Part shown: positions 50,890 to 59,580 of the stretch, piece after piece
Layout: every line of letters starts with the position of its first letter
Numbering within the stretch: the first letter of the stretch is position 1
Origin: an uncultured Clostridia bacterium
GTDB taxonomy: Bacteria; Bacillota; Clostridia; UMGS1810
NCBI GenBank assembly: GCA_934500705.1
Contig: CAKSTI010000003.1
Location: 124,001-188,000, forward strand
Length of the DNA stretch: 64,000 nt
Reading direction: 5' to 3'
Translations under genes and position numbers: made by a program
The notes under the pieces: generated by a model
Database searches by the model: none
Told to the model about the DNA's origin: nothing
The model's input: the letters and a program-made list of their open reading frames with translations, nothing else

Positions 50890-51360
50890 GTGAAAATCAA
50901 TTATAAGCGTCTTGCGGCGGCAATAGCAATTCCGCTTGCCGTCGGGGGAGTTTCCGCCCTGATTACGTCCGGGGCTATGAAGGAATTTGCAGGCGTTTCA
51001 AAACCGCCGCTCTCACCGCCGGGTTGGCTTTTTCCAGTGGTGTGGTCGGTTTTGTATGTGCTTATGGGCATTGCATCATATATCATTGTGCAAAGCGGAG
51101 CAGAGCCGGGAGAAAAGAAAAGCGCTTTGACTGCGTACGGTGCGCAGCTGTTTTTTAACTTTTTCTGGTCGATAATCTTTTTTAATTTTTCAGCATACCT
51201 GTTTGCGTTCGTATGGCTCGTGATAATGTTTGTGCTGATTATAATAACATACGGCAGATTTGCAAAAATTGCAAAATCCGCCGCATATCTGTTGGTTCCG
51301 TATATATTGTGGGTGCTGTTTGCCGCATATCTCAATCTCGGTGTGTACCTGCTGAATTAA
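50890..51360 (+). CDS. tspO: TspO/MBR family membrane protein
   Basis: A 156-residue protein with five transmembrane helices. PPLSPPGWLFPVVWSVLYVL near residues 40-59 is the TspO signature, and W-rich FFWSIIFFNF and LVPYILWVLFAAYLN follow. The GTG at 50890 is preceded by GAGGTG. TspO binds porphyrins and other lipophilic ligands; the physiological role in anaerobes is unclear. Its stop overlaps the convergent topoisomerase gene by four bases. Confidence 0.9.
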   Translation: MKINYKRLAAAIAIPLAVGGVSALITSGAMKEFAGVSKPPLSPPGWLFPVVWSVLYVLMGIASYIIVQSGAEPGEKKSALTAYGAQLFFNFFWSIIFFNFSAYLFAFVWLVIMFVLIIITYGRFAKIAKSAAYLLVPYILWVLFAAYLNLGVYLLN

Positions 51361-53531
51361 AACAGGCTTGTCTGCTCGGAGGATGCGTTGTCCTCATCTT
51401 TAAGATAATATCCGGTTGCCGGAATGTTTTTTGTGCGATAATAGTCTGGGTCGTTAAGATTGGCATCGCTCAGAAAGCAAGCTCTGGCAACCACGCTTTT
51501 TTTCTTCATATTCATAACAATTACGCCCTGCGTGTCACGGGTGTTTTTCGGCGCAATGGACGAGGTGTTGAACACGAGCACCTTGTCGAGGTCGGTAAAC
51601 AGCGCAATGTCGGTGTCCTGCGCAAGGTACTTAACGTCCACGAGCGGATATTTTTTGCAGTAGGCGTTAATCAGCTTTTTGCGGTTAGTTTTTGTTTCGT
51701 AGCTTTTCAGCGGAACTTTGGCGCCTCTGCCGTTTTCAAACAGATACAGAAGGTCGCCGGAGTAGTCCGAGGTGGGGATAACGTATATTATGCGTTCGTC
51801 CGGCTCCATCTCTATTATGTTGGGCAAAAAGTGTCCCCAGTCGCTTGCTTTGCAGTCGGCAATTTCGTGAATTTTCATCTTATATGCGTTGTGCTTGTCG
51901 CTTATTAGGAGAAGGTCGCACACGTTTTCGGTTTCCCACTCGCACACTATTTTGTCGCCGTCTTTCAGCTTTTGCGCACCGCTTGAACGCAGGGACACCT
52001 GCGAAATTTTCTTTAAATAGTTCCCGGCTGTGAGGAATATTTTAAGGTTGTAGTTGTCCACCGTTTCGACCTCGCTGTATACAACGGTTTCACTGTCGTC
52101 CACAATCTCGGTGCGCCTGTCTGCACCGTACTTTTTGCTTATTTCTTTAAGCTCGGAGATGATGACCTTTTTAACCTCTTTGTCATTTTTAACAAGTTCG
52201 TCCAGTCTGTCCAATTCGTCGTTTATGCCTTCTATGTCGTCAAGGCGGTTTAGAATATACTGCTTGTTGAGGTTGCGCAGTTTGATGTCGGCAACATATT
52301 CTGCCTGAATTTCGTCAATGTCAAAGCCTTGCATAAGGTTGGGCACAACGTCATCATCTTTTTCGGTATTTCTGATTATGGCAATAGCCTTGTCAATGTC
52401 CAAAAGAATTTTTTTGAGTCCTTCGAGCAGATGCAGTTTGTGAGTCAGCTTGTTAATGTCGTATTTGGTTTTGCGGATTATGCACCCTTTGCGGAATGCC
52501 GTCCACTTTTCCAGTATTTCACGCACTCCCATTACCTTTGGCACGTTGCCGTCAAGTATGTTAAAGTTACAGCTGAAACTGTCTTCAAGGGGAGTGAGTT
52601 TGTAGAGCTTTGCCATAAGTGCGTCAGGGTCGGTGCTGCGCTTTACGTCGAGCGTGATTTTAAGTCCGTTAAGGTCTGTTTCGTCACGCAGGTCGGTTAT
52701 CTCACGTATCTTGCCGGATTTTATAAGCTCAACGGTTTTGTCAATTATCGCCTCGGCGGTGGTTGTGTAGGGAATTTCATAAATTTCGATGTAGCCGTTT
52801 TTCTTGTCATAGCGGTACTTTCCACGAACTTTAAAACTGCCCCTGCCGGTATTGTAAATCTGACGTATGGTTTGCTCATTATACAGCAGACTGCCGCCGG
52901 TCGTAAAGTCCGGTGCGAGCAGAGTCTGCGCAATGTCGCAGTTTTCGTTTTTCAAATATGCAATGGTCGTATTGCAGACCTCACGCAGGTTAAACGAACA
53001 GATGCAGTTTGCCATACCGACGGCAATTCCCTGGTTGGGATTTACCAGAATATTGGGAAATGTCACCGGCAAAAGGACGGGTTCTTTGAGCGTTCCGTCG
53101 TAGTTGTCGGTAAAGTCAACCGTATTTTTGTCGATGTCTTTAAAAAGTTCTTTGCTTATTTCGTCGAGTTTAACCTCGGTGTAACGTGATGCGGCATATG
53201 CCATATCACGGGAATAGTGCTTTGCAAAATTGCCCTTGGAGTCCACAAACGGGTGGAGAAGCGAGTCGTTTCCACGGGTAAGGCGAACCATTGTGTCATA
53301 TATAGCCTGGTCGCCGTGGGGATTTAACTTCATTGTCTGACCTACAACGTTTGCCGACTTTGTTTTGTTGCCGGTTAATAAATTCATTTTATACATCGTG
53401 TATAAAAGTTTCCTGTGGGACGGCTTAAAACCGTCAATCTCCGGCAGCGCACGGGAAATAATAACGCTCATAGCGTAGGGCATATAGTTTTCTTTAAGTG
53501 TGTCTGTAATTCTCTGGTCGGAATTATACAT
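51357..53531 (-). CDS. parC: type II DNA topoisomerase subunit A (ParC-like)
   Basis: Breakage-reunion subunit of 724 residues. The N-terminal core starts YMPYAMSVIISRALPEIDGFKPSHRK; the catalytic tyrosine is Tyr117 in AASRYTEV. QAIYDTMVRLTRGND near 75-89 belongs to the QRDR-like region. The C-terminal part is a modest beta-pinwheel, shorter than in GyrA, and the GyrA-box is not evident, so topoisomerase IV is favoured over gyrase. It follows subunit B by 14 bases. Confidence 0.85.
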   Translation of the reverse strand: MYNSDQRITDTLKENYMPYAMSVIISRALPEIDGFKPSHRKLLYTMYKMNLLTGNKTKSANVVGQTMKLNPHGDQAIYDTMVRLTRGNDSLLHPFVDSKGNFAKHYSRDMAYAASRYTEVKLDEISKELFKDIDKNTVDFTDNYDGTLKEPVLLPVTFPNILVNPNQGIAVGMANCICSFNLREVCNTTIAYLKNENCDIAQTLLAPDFTTGGSLLYNEQTIRQIYNTGRGSFKVRGKYRYDKKNGYIEIYEIPYTTTAEAIIDKTVELIKSGKIREITDLRDETDLNGLKITLDVKRSTDPDALMAKLYKLTPLEDSFSCNFNILDGNVPKVMGVREILEKWTAFRKGCIIRKTKYDINKLTHKLHLLEGLKKILLDIDKAIAIIRNTEKDDDVVPNLMQGFDIDEIQAEYVADIKLRNLNKQYILNRLDDIEGINDELDRLDELVKNDKEVKKVIISELKEISKKYGADRRTEIVDDSETVVYSEVETVDNYNLKIFLTAGNYLKKISQVSLRSSGAQKLKDGDKIVCEWETENVCDLLLISDKHNAYKMKIHEIADCKASDWGHFLPNIIEMEPDERIIYVIPTSDYSGDLLYLFENGRGAKVPLKSYETKTNRKKLINAYCKKYPLVDVKYLAQDTDIALFTDLDKVLVFNTSSIAPKNTRDTQGVIVMNMKKKSVVARACFLSDANLNDPDYYRTKNIPATGYYLKDEDNASSEQTSLF

Positions 53532-53545
53532 TCTGCCGTCTCCTC

Positions 53546-55531
53546 TCAGCTTAAATCGAGCATATCAAGATACATATGCCCGTTTTGCGCAATGTAAGTT
53601 TTTCTGTCGGCAAGATTGTCGCCGAGCAAAAGATCAAAGACTTCCGCCGTAGGTTCGATGTCCTCGCTCATAACACGGATAAGACGCCGTGTTTCCGGGT
53701 TCATTGTGGTTTCCCACATCATTTCCGGCTCGTTTTCGCCAAGACCTTTCGAGCGCTGAACGGTGTATTTTTTGCCGCTCAGTTTGGCTGTGATTTCCGC
53801 TTTTTCCTTTTCTGTGTATGCAAAGTACGATTTGTCTTTGACGGTTATCTCAAACAGGGGCGACTCCGCAATATAGACCTTTCCGGCGTCAATCAGCGTC
53901 GGCACAAGGCGGTAGAGCATTGCGAGAATAAGCGTCCTTATCTGAAATCCGTCAACGTCGGCATCGGTACAGATGATTATTTTATCCCAGCGGAGGTTGT
54001 CCATATCAAAGGTGTTTAAGTTTTTGTTGTGCTTGGAGCTTATCTCAACGCCACAGCCGAGAACACGCAAGAGGTCAACTATTATGTCGCTTTTAAATAT
54101 TTTTTCGTAGTCGGCTTTAAGACAGTTAAGGATTTTTCCACGCACCGGCATTATTGCCTGAAATTCCGAGTTTCTGCCGAGTTTGCACGAGCCGAGGGCA
54201 GAGTCGCCCTCAACGATGTATATTTCACGTTTTGACACGTCCTTTGTACGGCAGTCAACGAATTTTTCCACACGGTTGCTCACATCAATGGTGCCGCTGA
54301 GCTTTTTGGCAATATTCACCCTTGCCTTTTCGGCGTGTTCACGGCTGCGCTTGTTGATGAGAACCTGAGTTGCGATTTTGTCCGCCTCGGCTTTATTTTC
54401 TATAAAGTAAAATTCAAGCTCGTGGCGCAGCCACTCTATCATAGCGTCGGTGATGAACTTGTTGTTGATTGCTTTTTTTGTCTGGTTTTCGTAACTTGTC
54501 ATAGTCGAAAACGAGTTGGAAACCAAAATCAGACAGTCACGCACATCACCGAAATTTATCTTAGACTCGTTTTTGTTATATTTGTTGTTGCTTTTGAGGT
54601 ACCTGTCAATGGTGTAGGTAAAGGCATTGCTCACAGCCTTGTCGGGCGAGCCGCCGTGCTCCAAAAAGCTGGAATTGTGGTAATATTCCAAAAGGCTTGC
54701 CTTGTTGGAAAAGCAGAACGCAACCGACAGCTTAACCTTGTACTCCGGCTTGTCCTCACGGTCACGACCCTTTCTCTCACATTCGATGTATTTAATGTCG
54801 GTGAAACCCTCGCCGTTTTCGATTTCCTTAACATAGTCGGCAATTCCGTTTTCGTAGAGAAAGTCCTTCTCCTCAAATTCGCCCTTTGAAACTTCGTTTT
54901 TAAATTTAAAGCACAAACCTTTGTTTACGATTGCCTGTTTTTTAAGTATTTCCTCATAGTATTCCGATGAAATGTCTATATCTGTAAAAACGTCCAGGTC
55001 AGGGCGCCATTTAATTCTTGTTCCGGTGTGGCGGTGGCGGAACGGCTCTTTGGTAAGTCCGCCCACGTTTTCGCCCTTTTCAAAATGCAGGCTGTATTTA
55101 AAACCGTCCCTTAAAACGGTAACGTCCATATATTCCGAGGCGTACTGCGTTGCGCACGCACCCAGTCCGTTAAGTCCAAGGCTGTACTCGTAATTTTCGC
55201 CGTCGTTGTTTTTGTATTTTCCGCCGGCGTAAAGCTCGCAGAAAACAAGCTCCCAGTTGAATTTGTTTTCAATGGGGTTGAAATCTACCGGCACGCCTCT
55301 GCCGTAGTCGTTTACCTCAATGGATTTGTCCATATAACGGGTTACTTCAATCACGCTGCCGTGACCTTCTCTTGCCTCGTCGATGGAGTTTGAAAGTATT
55401 TCAAACATAGCGTGGCGGCAGCCTTCAATCCCGTCCGAACCAAAAATAACGGCAGGTCTTAAACGCACCCTGTCCGCTCCTTTAAGCATAGATATGCTTT
55501 TGTTATCATATGTGTTTTTCTTTTGAGCCAT
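53546..55531 (-). CDS. parE: type II DNA topoisomerase subunit B (ParE-like)
   Basis: ATPase subunit of 661 residues. The GHKL ATP site includes EILSNSIDEAREG near 43-55 and NDYGRGVPVD near 73-82. The Toprim motifs are EGDSALGS near 438-445 and CTDADVDGFQIRTL near 513-526. A final QRSKGLGENEPEMMWETTMN near 601-620 is standard for GyrB/ParE. The pair is in the order B-A on the minus strand with its own promoter. ParE naming depends on the partner; a second gyrase pair presumably lies elsewhere. Confidence 0.87.
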   Translation of the reverse strand: MAQKKNTYDNKSISMLKGADRVRLRPAVIFGSDGIEGCRHAMFEILSNSIDEAREGHGSVIEVTRYMDKSIEVNDYGRGVPVDFNPIENKFNWELVFCELYAGGKYKNNDGENYEYSLGLNGLGACATQYASEYMDVTVLRDGFKYSLHFEKGENVGGLTKEPFRHRHTGTRIKWRPDLDVFTDIDISSEYYEEILKKQAIVNKGLCFKFKNEVSKGEFEEKDFLYENGIADYVKEIENGEGFTDIKYIECERKGRDREDKPEYKVKLSVAFCFSNKASLLEYYHNSSFLEHGGSPDKAVSNAFTYTIDRYLKSNNKYNKNESKINFGDVRDCLILVSNSFSTMTSYENQTKKAINNKFITDAMIEWLRHELEFYFIENKAEADKIATQVLINKRSREHAEKARVNIAKKLSGTIDVSNRVEKFVDCRTKDVSKREIYIVEGDSALGSCKLGRNSEFQAIMPVRGKILNCLKADYEKIFKSDIIVDLLRVLGCGVEISSKHNKNLNTFDMDNLRWDKIIICTDADVDGFQIRTLILAMLYRLVPTLIDAGKVYIAESPLFEITVKDKSYFAYTEKEKAEITAKLSGKKYTVQRSKGLGENEPEMMWETTMNPETRRLIRVMSEDIEPTAEVFDLLLGDNLADRKTYIAQNGHMYLDMLDLS

Positions 55532-55557
55532 TTACTTCACCTCTGTTTATATACATT

Positions 55558-55586
55558 ATTATACACTTAATTTTGTGTTTTTTCAA
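55558..55586 (-). promoter_or_regulatory. promoter of the topoisomerase operon
   Basis: On the minus strand TTGAAA (55586-55581) and TATAAT (55563-55558), spacer 17. Confidence 0.72.
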
Positions 55587-55713
55587 GGTTTAAATGATTT
55601 TTTACATATGTTGGGTTTTTTTCAAACATTTTTTGCGAAAAAATATCGCCTATGCAAAGTCGTAAGAATATGATATAATTAGTTGAAACAAAAATTCTGA
55701 GGGGATTTGCAAA

Positions 55714-57369
55714 ATGAAAAATACCGTTTTTGCAGTACGAATATTTTTGTGCGCTGTTTTATGTATGTCGCTCCTTTGCTCCGCAGCCGGCATAGACTCC
55801 GTAAAGTCTGATAACGCTGAGCTCGGCGCCGTGTTTTCAAGGCTTGAAAACGGGGACATAAGCGTTTGTTTAAACGGCACGGCAGGGGAGGGCGCAAGCT
55901 TGATTTTTGCCGTCTATGACAAAAGCGGTGCGCTCTCGAATGTGAAAATTGCACCCGGTACAACAAAGGAGTATGTGATAACAAACTGCTCCGATACGCA
56001 GAGCGTCCGTGTTTTTGCACGCAAGGGAGAGGGGCTTCTCATTCCCGTGGCGTCGAGTCCCGAAATAAAGACATCGGATATTGAAACCGTTCCCGATGTC
56101 CTGCGTGTAAGAGAGGACGGACAGCTTGTGCACAAGGACGGGAAAACCGTAGTGCTCAGAGGTGTGAACTTCGGCGGCTGGCTCATTCAGGAAACCTGGA
56201 TGTGTCCTCTTGTTGCCTTTGATAACAACGTGACCGTAAAGGGCGGCAAGGAAAACGGCTGGGCAAACCTCGATACGTTAAACGCCCTTGAAAGCAAGTT
56301 CGGCGCAAACGGCGCATCTGCGCTTATGCAAAAATACTACGACAGCTACATAACCGAGGGGGATTTTAAAAACGTCCGTGACCTCGGATTTAACTGCGTG
56401 CGCATACCGTTCTGGTACAGGAACTTTATGTCTGACGAAAACGAAACGTATATTACCGATAACGATGACGATAACCCTGGATTTAAAAAACTCGACTGGG
56501 CGTGCGAAATGGCGGAAAAATACGGACTGTATATGATACTTGATATGCACGGCTGTCCGGGCGGTCAGAGCGGCGACCATTCGTGCGGAAAAGTCGGGAG
56601 AAATTATTTGTATAAAGAAGAAAAATATCAAAGCATAATGGAAGAACTGTGGGTGAGAATTGCAAAAAGGTACCGCAAAAAGACCTGTGTTGCGGCATAT
56701 GACATAATGAACGAGCCTTTAAACAACGCCAATGCAAACTACGGCGTTTCGTCAAAGTATGCGGCGGACCCGTGGGCGGACAAAATACTGCGTGTTGAAG
56801 TCTATGACAGAATGATAAAGGCTGTGAGAAAAGCAGACCCTTACCACGTTATAACAATCGAGGGAATATGGCGCATTTCATATCTGCCGAACCCGTCGGA
56901 CTACGGCTGGACAGATATGATGTACCAGCTCCATTCCTACGACTCGGACGACAGTACGACAAAGGCGCTTGTAAAATCAATTTCGGATAAAATGAATGAG
57001 TACGGCGTTGCCGGCTATATGGGTGAGTTTAATCCGCTTGTATACAATAAAAGTGCGGCAGAACTTATGGACAAGGCAAACATAAGCTATACGCTGTGGA
57101 ATTACAAGGTGACGGGCATATTGAACGACGGATACAAAAACTGGGGTTTGTATTACAAGAGTTTTTCGGCAGATGAGCTTTACAACATCTGCGGACAGAG
57201 CGCATTTTCTAAAATTTCGTCATCGTGGAACGGTGTGATGCTTAGCACAAAGTCGCTGACGGACAGCGAAATTAAAAATATGTATTCAAACTGGTGGAGC
57301 ACAGAAAAACTTGCTACCGAAAACTACACGCTGAATAATGAACTTAAAGCTATTATGGGCACAAAATAA
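55714..57369 (+). CDS. secreted GH5 family glycoside hydrolase
   Basis: A 551-residue exported glycanase. Residues 1-26 are a signal peptide (VFAVRIFLCAVLCMSLLCSAAG). A beta-rich domain of about 100 residues follows, then a TIM barrel beginning LRVREDGQLVHKDGKTVVLRG near 129-150, typical of GH5. The acid/base is Glu334 in DIMNEPLN and the nucleophile Glu438 in YMGEFNP. RIPFWYRN near 230-237 and LDMHGCPGGQ near 276-285 support the family. No dockerin or anchoring motif is seen. A cellulase, glucanase or mannanase role cannot be resolved from sequence alone. Confidence 0.9.
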   Translation: MKNTVFAVRIFLCAVLCMSLLCSAAGIDSVKSDNAELGAVFSRLENGDISVCLNGTAGEGASLIFAVYDKSGALSNVKIAPGTTKEYVITNCSDTQSVRVFARKGEGLLIPVASSPEIKTSDIETVPDVLRVREDGQLVHKDGKTVVLRGVNFGGWLIQETWMCPLVAFDNNVTVKGGKENGWANLDTLNALESKFGANGASALMQKYYDSYITEGDFKNVRDLGFNCVRIPFWYRNFMSDENETYITDNDDDNPGFKKLDWACEMAEKYGLYMILDMHGCPGGQSGDHSCGKVGRNYLYKEEKYQSIMEELWVRIAKRYRKKTCVAAYDIMNEPLNNANANYGVSSKYAADPWADKILRVEVYDRMIKAVRKADPYHVITIEGIWRISYLPNPSDYGWTDMMYQLHSYDSDDSTTKALVKSISDKMNEYGVAGYMGEFNPLVYNKSAAELMDKANISYTLWNYKVTGILNDGYKNWGLYYKSFSADELYNICGQSAFSKISSSWNGVMLSTKSLTDSEIKNMYSNWWSTEKLATENYTLNNELKAIMGTK

Positions 57370-57388
57370 AAAAATTTAAAAAAAGGTA

Positions 57389-57417
57389 TTGACAAATGCG
57401 CCCTGCGGTGGTATTAT
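57389..57417 (+). promoter_or_regulatory. promoter of infC-rpmI-rplT
   Basis: TTGACA at 57389-57394 and TATTAT at 57412-57417, spacer 17. The leader before infC is then about 160 bases. Confidence 0.78.
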
Positions 57418-57423
57418 ATTGCA

Positions 57424-57530
57424 GTAAAGCAAAGCAGAAGTCCACTTCTCACCTTGCGGTTATGCAAATCGGTAAGGTTAATACTTGTATCAAATGTATG
57501 AGTGGGTGGATTTTGCCCACTTTTTCTTTT
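57424..57530 (+). promoter_or_regulatory. leader RNA of infC-rpmI-rplT, probable L20-type attenuator
   Basis: The leader holds the small hairpin AGAAG/CTTCT at 57436-57449, an ACCTT/AAGGT long-range pair at about 57451-57479, and ends in a terminator. Leaders of this operon in Firmicutes are known targets of L20 feedback. The match is by position and general structure rather than a checked consensus. Confidence 0.55.
57501..57530 (+). terminator. attenuator terminator in the infC leader
   Basis: Six-bp stem AGTGGG / CCCACT with a nine-base loop and TTTTTCTTTT, about 50 bases before infC. Confidence 0.7.
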
Positions 57531-57583
57531 GTTTCGGGAAAAAGGGCTTGGTATTATTATTTTTATTGTGGAGGTGCTTTATC

Positions 57584-58096
57584 ATCAGTAGTAAAGAAAT
57601 GTTGATTAATGATGAAATCAGAGAGAAAGAAGTCAGGTTGATTGATATGGACGGCTCACAGCTCGGCATACTTCCCATTGCTGACGCAATGGCAAAGGCA
57701 GAGAATAAGGGGCTTGACCTGGTGCTTATAGCTCCGCAGGCAAAACCGCCGGCGTGCAAGATAATGGACTACGGCAAGTATAAGTTTGAGCAGAGCAAGA
57801 GAGACAAGGAAGCACGCAAAAATCAAAAGACCGTGAACATAAAAGAAGTTCGCATTACGCCGTCTATCGACGTGCATGACTTTAACACAAAGGTTAATCA
57901 GGCAGTCAAATTTTTAAAATCCGGTGATAAAGTAAAAGTTACCGTCAGGTTCAGAGGCCGTGAACTTCATCACACAGACCTCGGTATGGAACTGCTCAAA
58001 AAGTTCGGCGAAGTTATTACGGAGTCGGGCAGTATTGAAAAAGCTGCAAAGCTCGAAGGCAGAAATATGACTATGGTGGTCGCACCGAAACAATGA
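57584..58096 (+). CDS. infC: translation initiation factor IF-3, with non-AUG start
   Basis: IF-3 of 170 residues. After the start the protein reads SSKEMLINDEIREKEVRLI, then LGILPIADAMAKAENKGLDL and PPACKIMDYGKYKFEQ, typical of the N domain and linker; the C domain ends GRNMTMVVAPKQ. The strong site GTGGAGGTG lies at 57568-57576, and the only well-spaced codons after it are ATC at 57581 or 57584; ATG at 57599 is 24 bases away and would cut into the conserved N-terminus. An AUC start is consistent with the rare starts known for infC autoregulation. Confidence 0.9.
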   Translation: MSSKEMLINDEIREKEVRLIDMDGSQLGILPIADAMAKAENKGLDLVLIAPQAKPPACKIMDYGKYKFEQSKRDKEARKNQKTVNIKEVRITPSIDVHDFNTKVNQAVKFLKSGDKVKVTVRFRGRELHHTDLGMELLKKFGEVITESGSIEKAAKLEGRNMTMVVAPKQ

Positions 58097-58129
58097 TAAA
58101 ACTTAAAAATCGGAAGGAGTGCAAATGCA

Positions 58130-58327
58130 ATGCCTAAAATCAAAACTCACAGAGGTGCTGCAAAGAGATTTGGTCTCACAAAGAACGGTAAGGTAAAGCT
58201 CAATCAGGCTTTCAGAAGACATATTTTAACCAAAAAGTCTACAAAAAGAAAGAGAGCTTTGAGAAAGCAGGCTTATGCTTCTAAGGCAAATGCTGCAACA
58301 ATCAAGAGACTGATACTTTATAAATAA
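58130..58327 (+). CDS. rpmI: 50S ribosomal protein L35
   Basis: A 65-residue basic protein starting PKIKTHRGAAKRFGLTKNGK, as in all bacterial L35. An AAGGAG site is 11 bases upstream of the ATG. Middle gene of the infC operon. Confidence 0.97.
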   Translation: MPKIKTHRGAAKRFGLTKNGKVKLNQAFRRHILTKKSTKRKRALRKQAYASKANAATIKRLILYK

Positions 58328-58347
58328 AATCGAGGAGGCGTTTTAAA

Positions 58348-58704
58348 ATGGCTAGAGTAAAAGGCGCTATGGCTACAAGAAAAAGACACAAGAGAGTTTT
58401 AAAACTCGCTAAGGGATACAGAGGTGCTAAGAGCAAACTTTTCAGAACCGCAAACCAGGCGGTAATGAAGTCACTGTCTTATGCTTACATCGGCAGAAAG
58501 CAGAAAAAGAGAGATTTCAGAAAAATCTGGATAACAAGAATAAGCGCAGCTTGCAAGCTTAACGGAATTAACTATTCAAAGTTTATGAACGGTCTTAAAA
58601 AGGCTGACATAAATATGAACAGAAAAATGCTCTCCGAGATTGCCATTGCAGACCCGGCAGCATTCACAGCATTGGTTGAGCAGGCTAAGGCGGCTCTTAA
58701 CTAA
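58348..58704 (+). CDS. rplT: 50S ribosomal protein L20
   Basis: A 118-residue large-subunit assembly protein. ARVKGAMATRKRHKRVLKLA and the YAYIGRKQKKRDFRKIWITR segment are diagnostic. In Firmicutes L20 represses its own operon by binding the leader, which fits the structured leader seen before infC. Ends at a strong terminator. Confidence 0.97.
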   Translation: MARVKGAMATRKRHKRVLKLAKGYRGAKSKLFRTANQAVMKSLSYAYIGRKQKKRDFRKIWITRISAACKLNGINYSKFMNGLKKADINMNRKMLSEIAIADPAAFTALVEQAKAALN

Positions 58705-58721
58705 TACAAGCTATGTTTTTT

Positions 58722-58756
58722 AAAACCACTATATTTTGAGTAAATATAGTGGTTTT
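58722..58756 (+). terminator. terminator after rplT
   Basis: AAAACCACTATATTT / AAATATAGTGGTTTT, a perfect 15-bp stem with a five-base TGAGT loop. Confidence 0.88.
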
Positions 58757-58791
58757 AGTGTATATGGGAAAATTGACGGGCGGTGAATTTT

Positions 58792-59580
58792 GTGACAGCA
58801 GTTAAAATAGAAAGCAGTTCAAACGCTGTTTTTAAACAGACAAAAAAATTGCTTAAACGCAGTGAGAGAAAGAAAACGGGTTTATTTATAATAGAGGGCG
58901 AGCGCATAGTAAACGACGCCGTAAAGAAGGGTGCACGGGTTGAATACATTGTTGTAAGCGAGTTTTACGGCGGAAGCGTCCCGGAGGGCATTAAGACGTA
59001 CGTTTTGGCGGACAGACTCTTTGACGAATTAAAGGAAACGGTAAATTCCCAGGGTATAGCCGCCGTGGTGAATTATACGCAGAAAAAGACCGATGAGATA
59101 AACTATGAAAAAGACGGCTGTTATCTGTACCTTGACTGCGTTGCCGACCCCGGAAATATGGGGACGATAATACGCTCGGCGGAGGCGTTCGGAGCAGACG
59201 GCATAATTTTGTCCGACGGCTGCGTTGACGTATACAACCCCAAGGTTATCCGCTCGACTATGTCGGCGTTGTTTGACGTTGACCTGTACTGCGGAAATGA
59301 GGAAACTATTAAAAAATTTTTGCAAAACGGCTTTGAGATTGCAGGAACTTTCCCAACCGATGCCGAATACTCCTATGAGTGCGATTATTCCGACAAATGT
59401 GTAATAGTAATGGGCAATGAGGCAAACGGCATTTGTGACAAAATTTCCGCTCTCTGCACAAAAAAAGTGACGATTCCGATGACTAAATTCACAGAGTCCT
59501 TGAATGTTTCCGTTGCTTGTGGTATAATGTTGTACGAGAGGTTTATATACGGAAAAAGACGGGGGAAAAAAGATGAATAA
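58792..59580 (+). CDS. TrmH/SpoU-family RNA methyltransferase
   Basis: A 262-residue SPOUT enzyme for 2'-O-methylation of rRNA or tRNA. An N-terminal substrate-binding domain starts ESSSNAVFKQTKKLLKRSER and GLFIIEGERIVNDAV. The SAM-binding knot shows DPGNMGTIIRSAEAFGADGI near 121-140, MGNEANGI near 208-215 and TESLNVSVACGIMLYE near 232-247. The GTG at 58792 is chosen for spacing to GGTGA. Exact RNA target unknown. It overlaps the following gene by eight bases. Confidence 0.9.
   Translation: MTAVKIESSSNAVFKQTKKLLKRSERKKTGLFIIEGERIVNDAVKKGARVEYIVVSEFYGGSVPEGIKTYVLADRLFDELKETVNSQGIAAVVNYTQKKTDEINYEKDGCYLYLDCVADPGNMGTIIRSAEAFGADGIILSDGCVDVYNPKVIRSTMSALFDVDLYCGNEETIKKFLQNGFEIAGTFPTDAEYSYECDYSDKCVIVMGNEANGICDKISALCTKKVTIPMTKFTESLNVSVACGIMLYERFIYGKRRGKKDE

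Noticed and set aside
52329..53189. Plus-strand reading of 286 codons inside the topoisomerase A gene
   Set aside because: Antisense to a clear parC-like gene; no start site or family resemblance.
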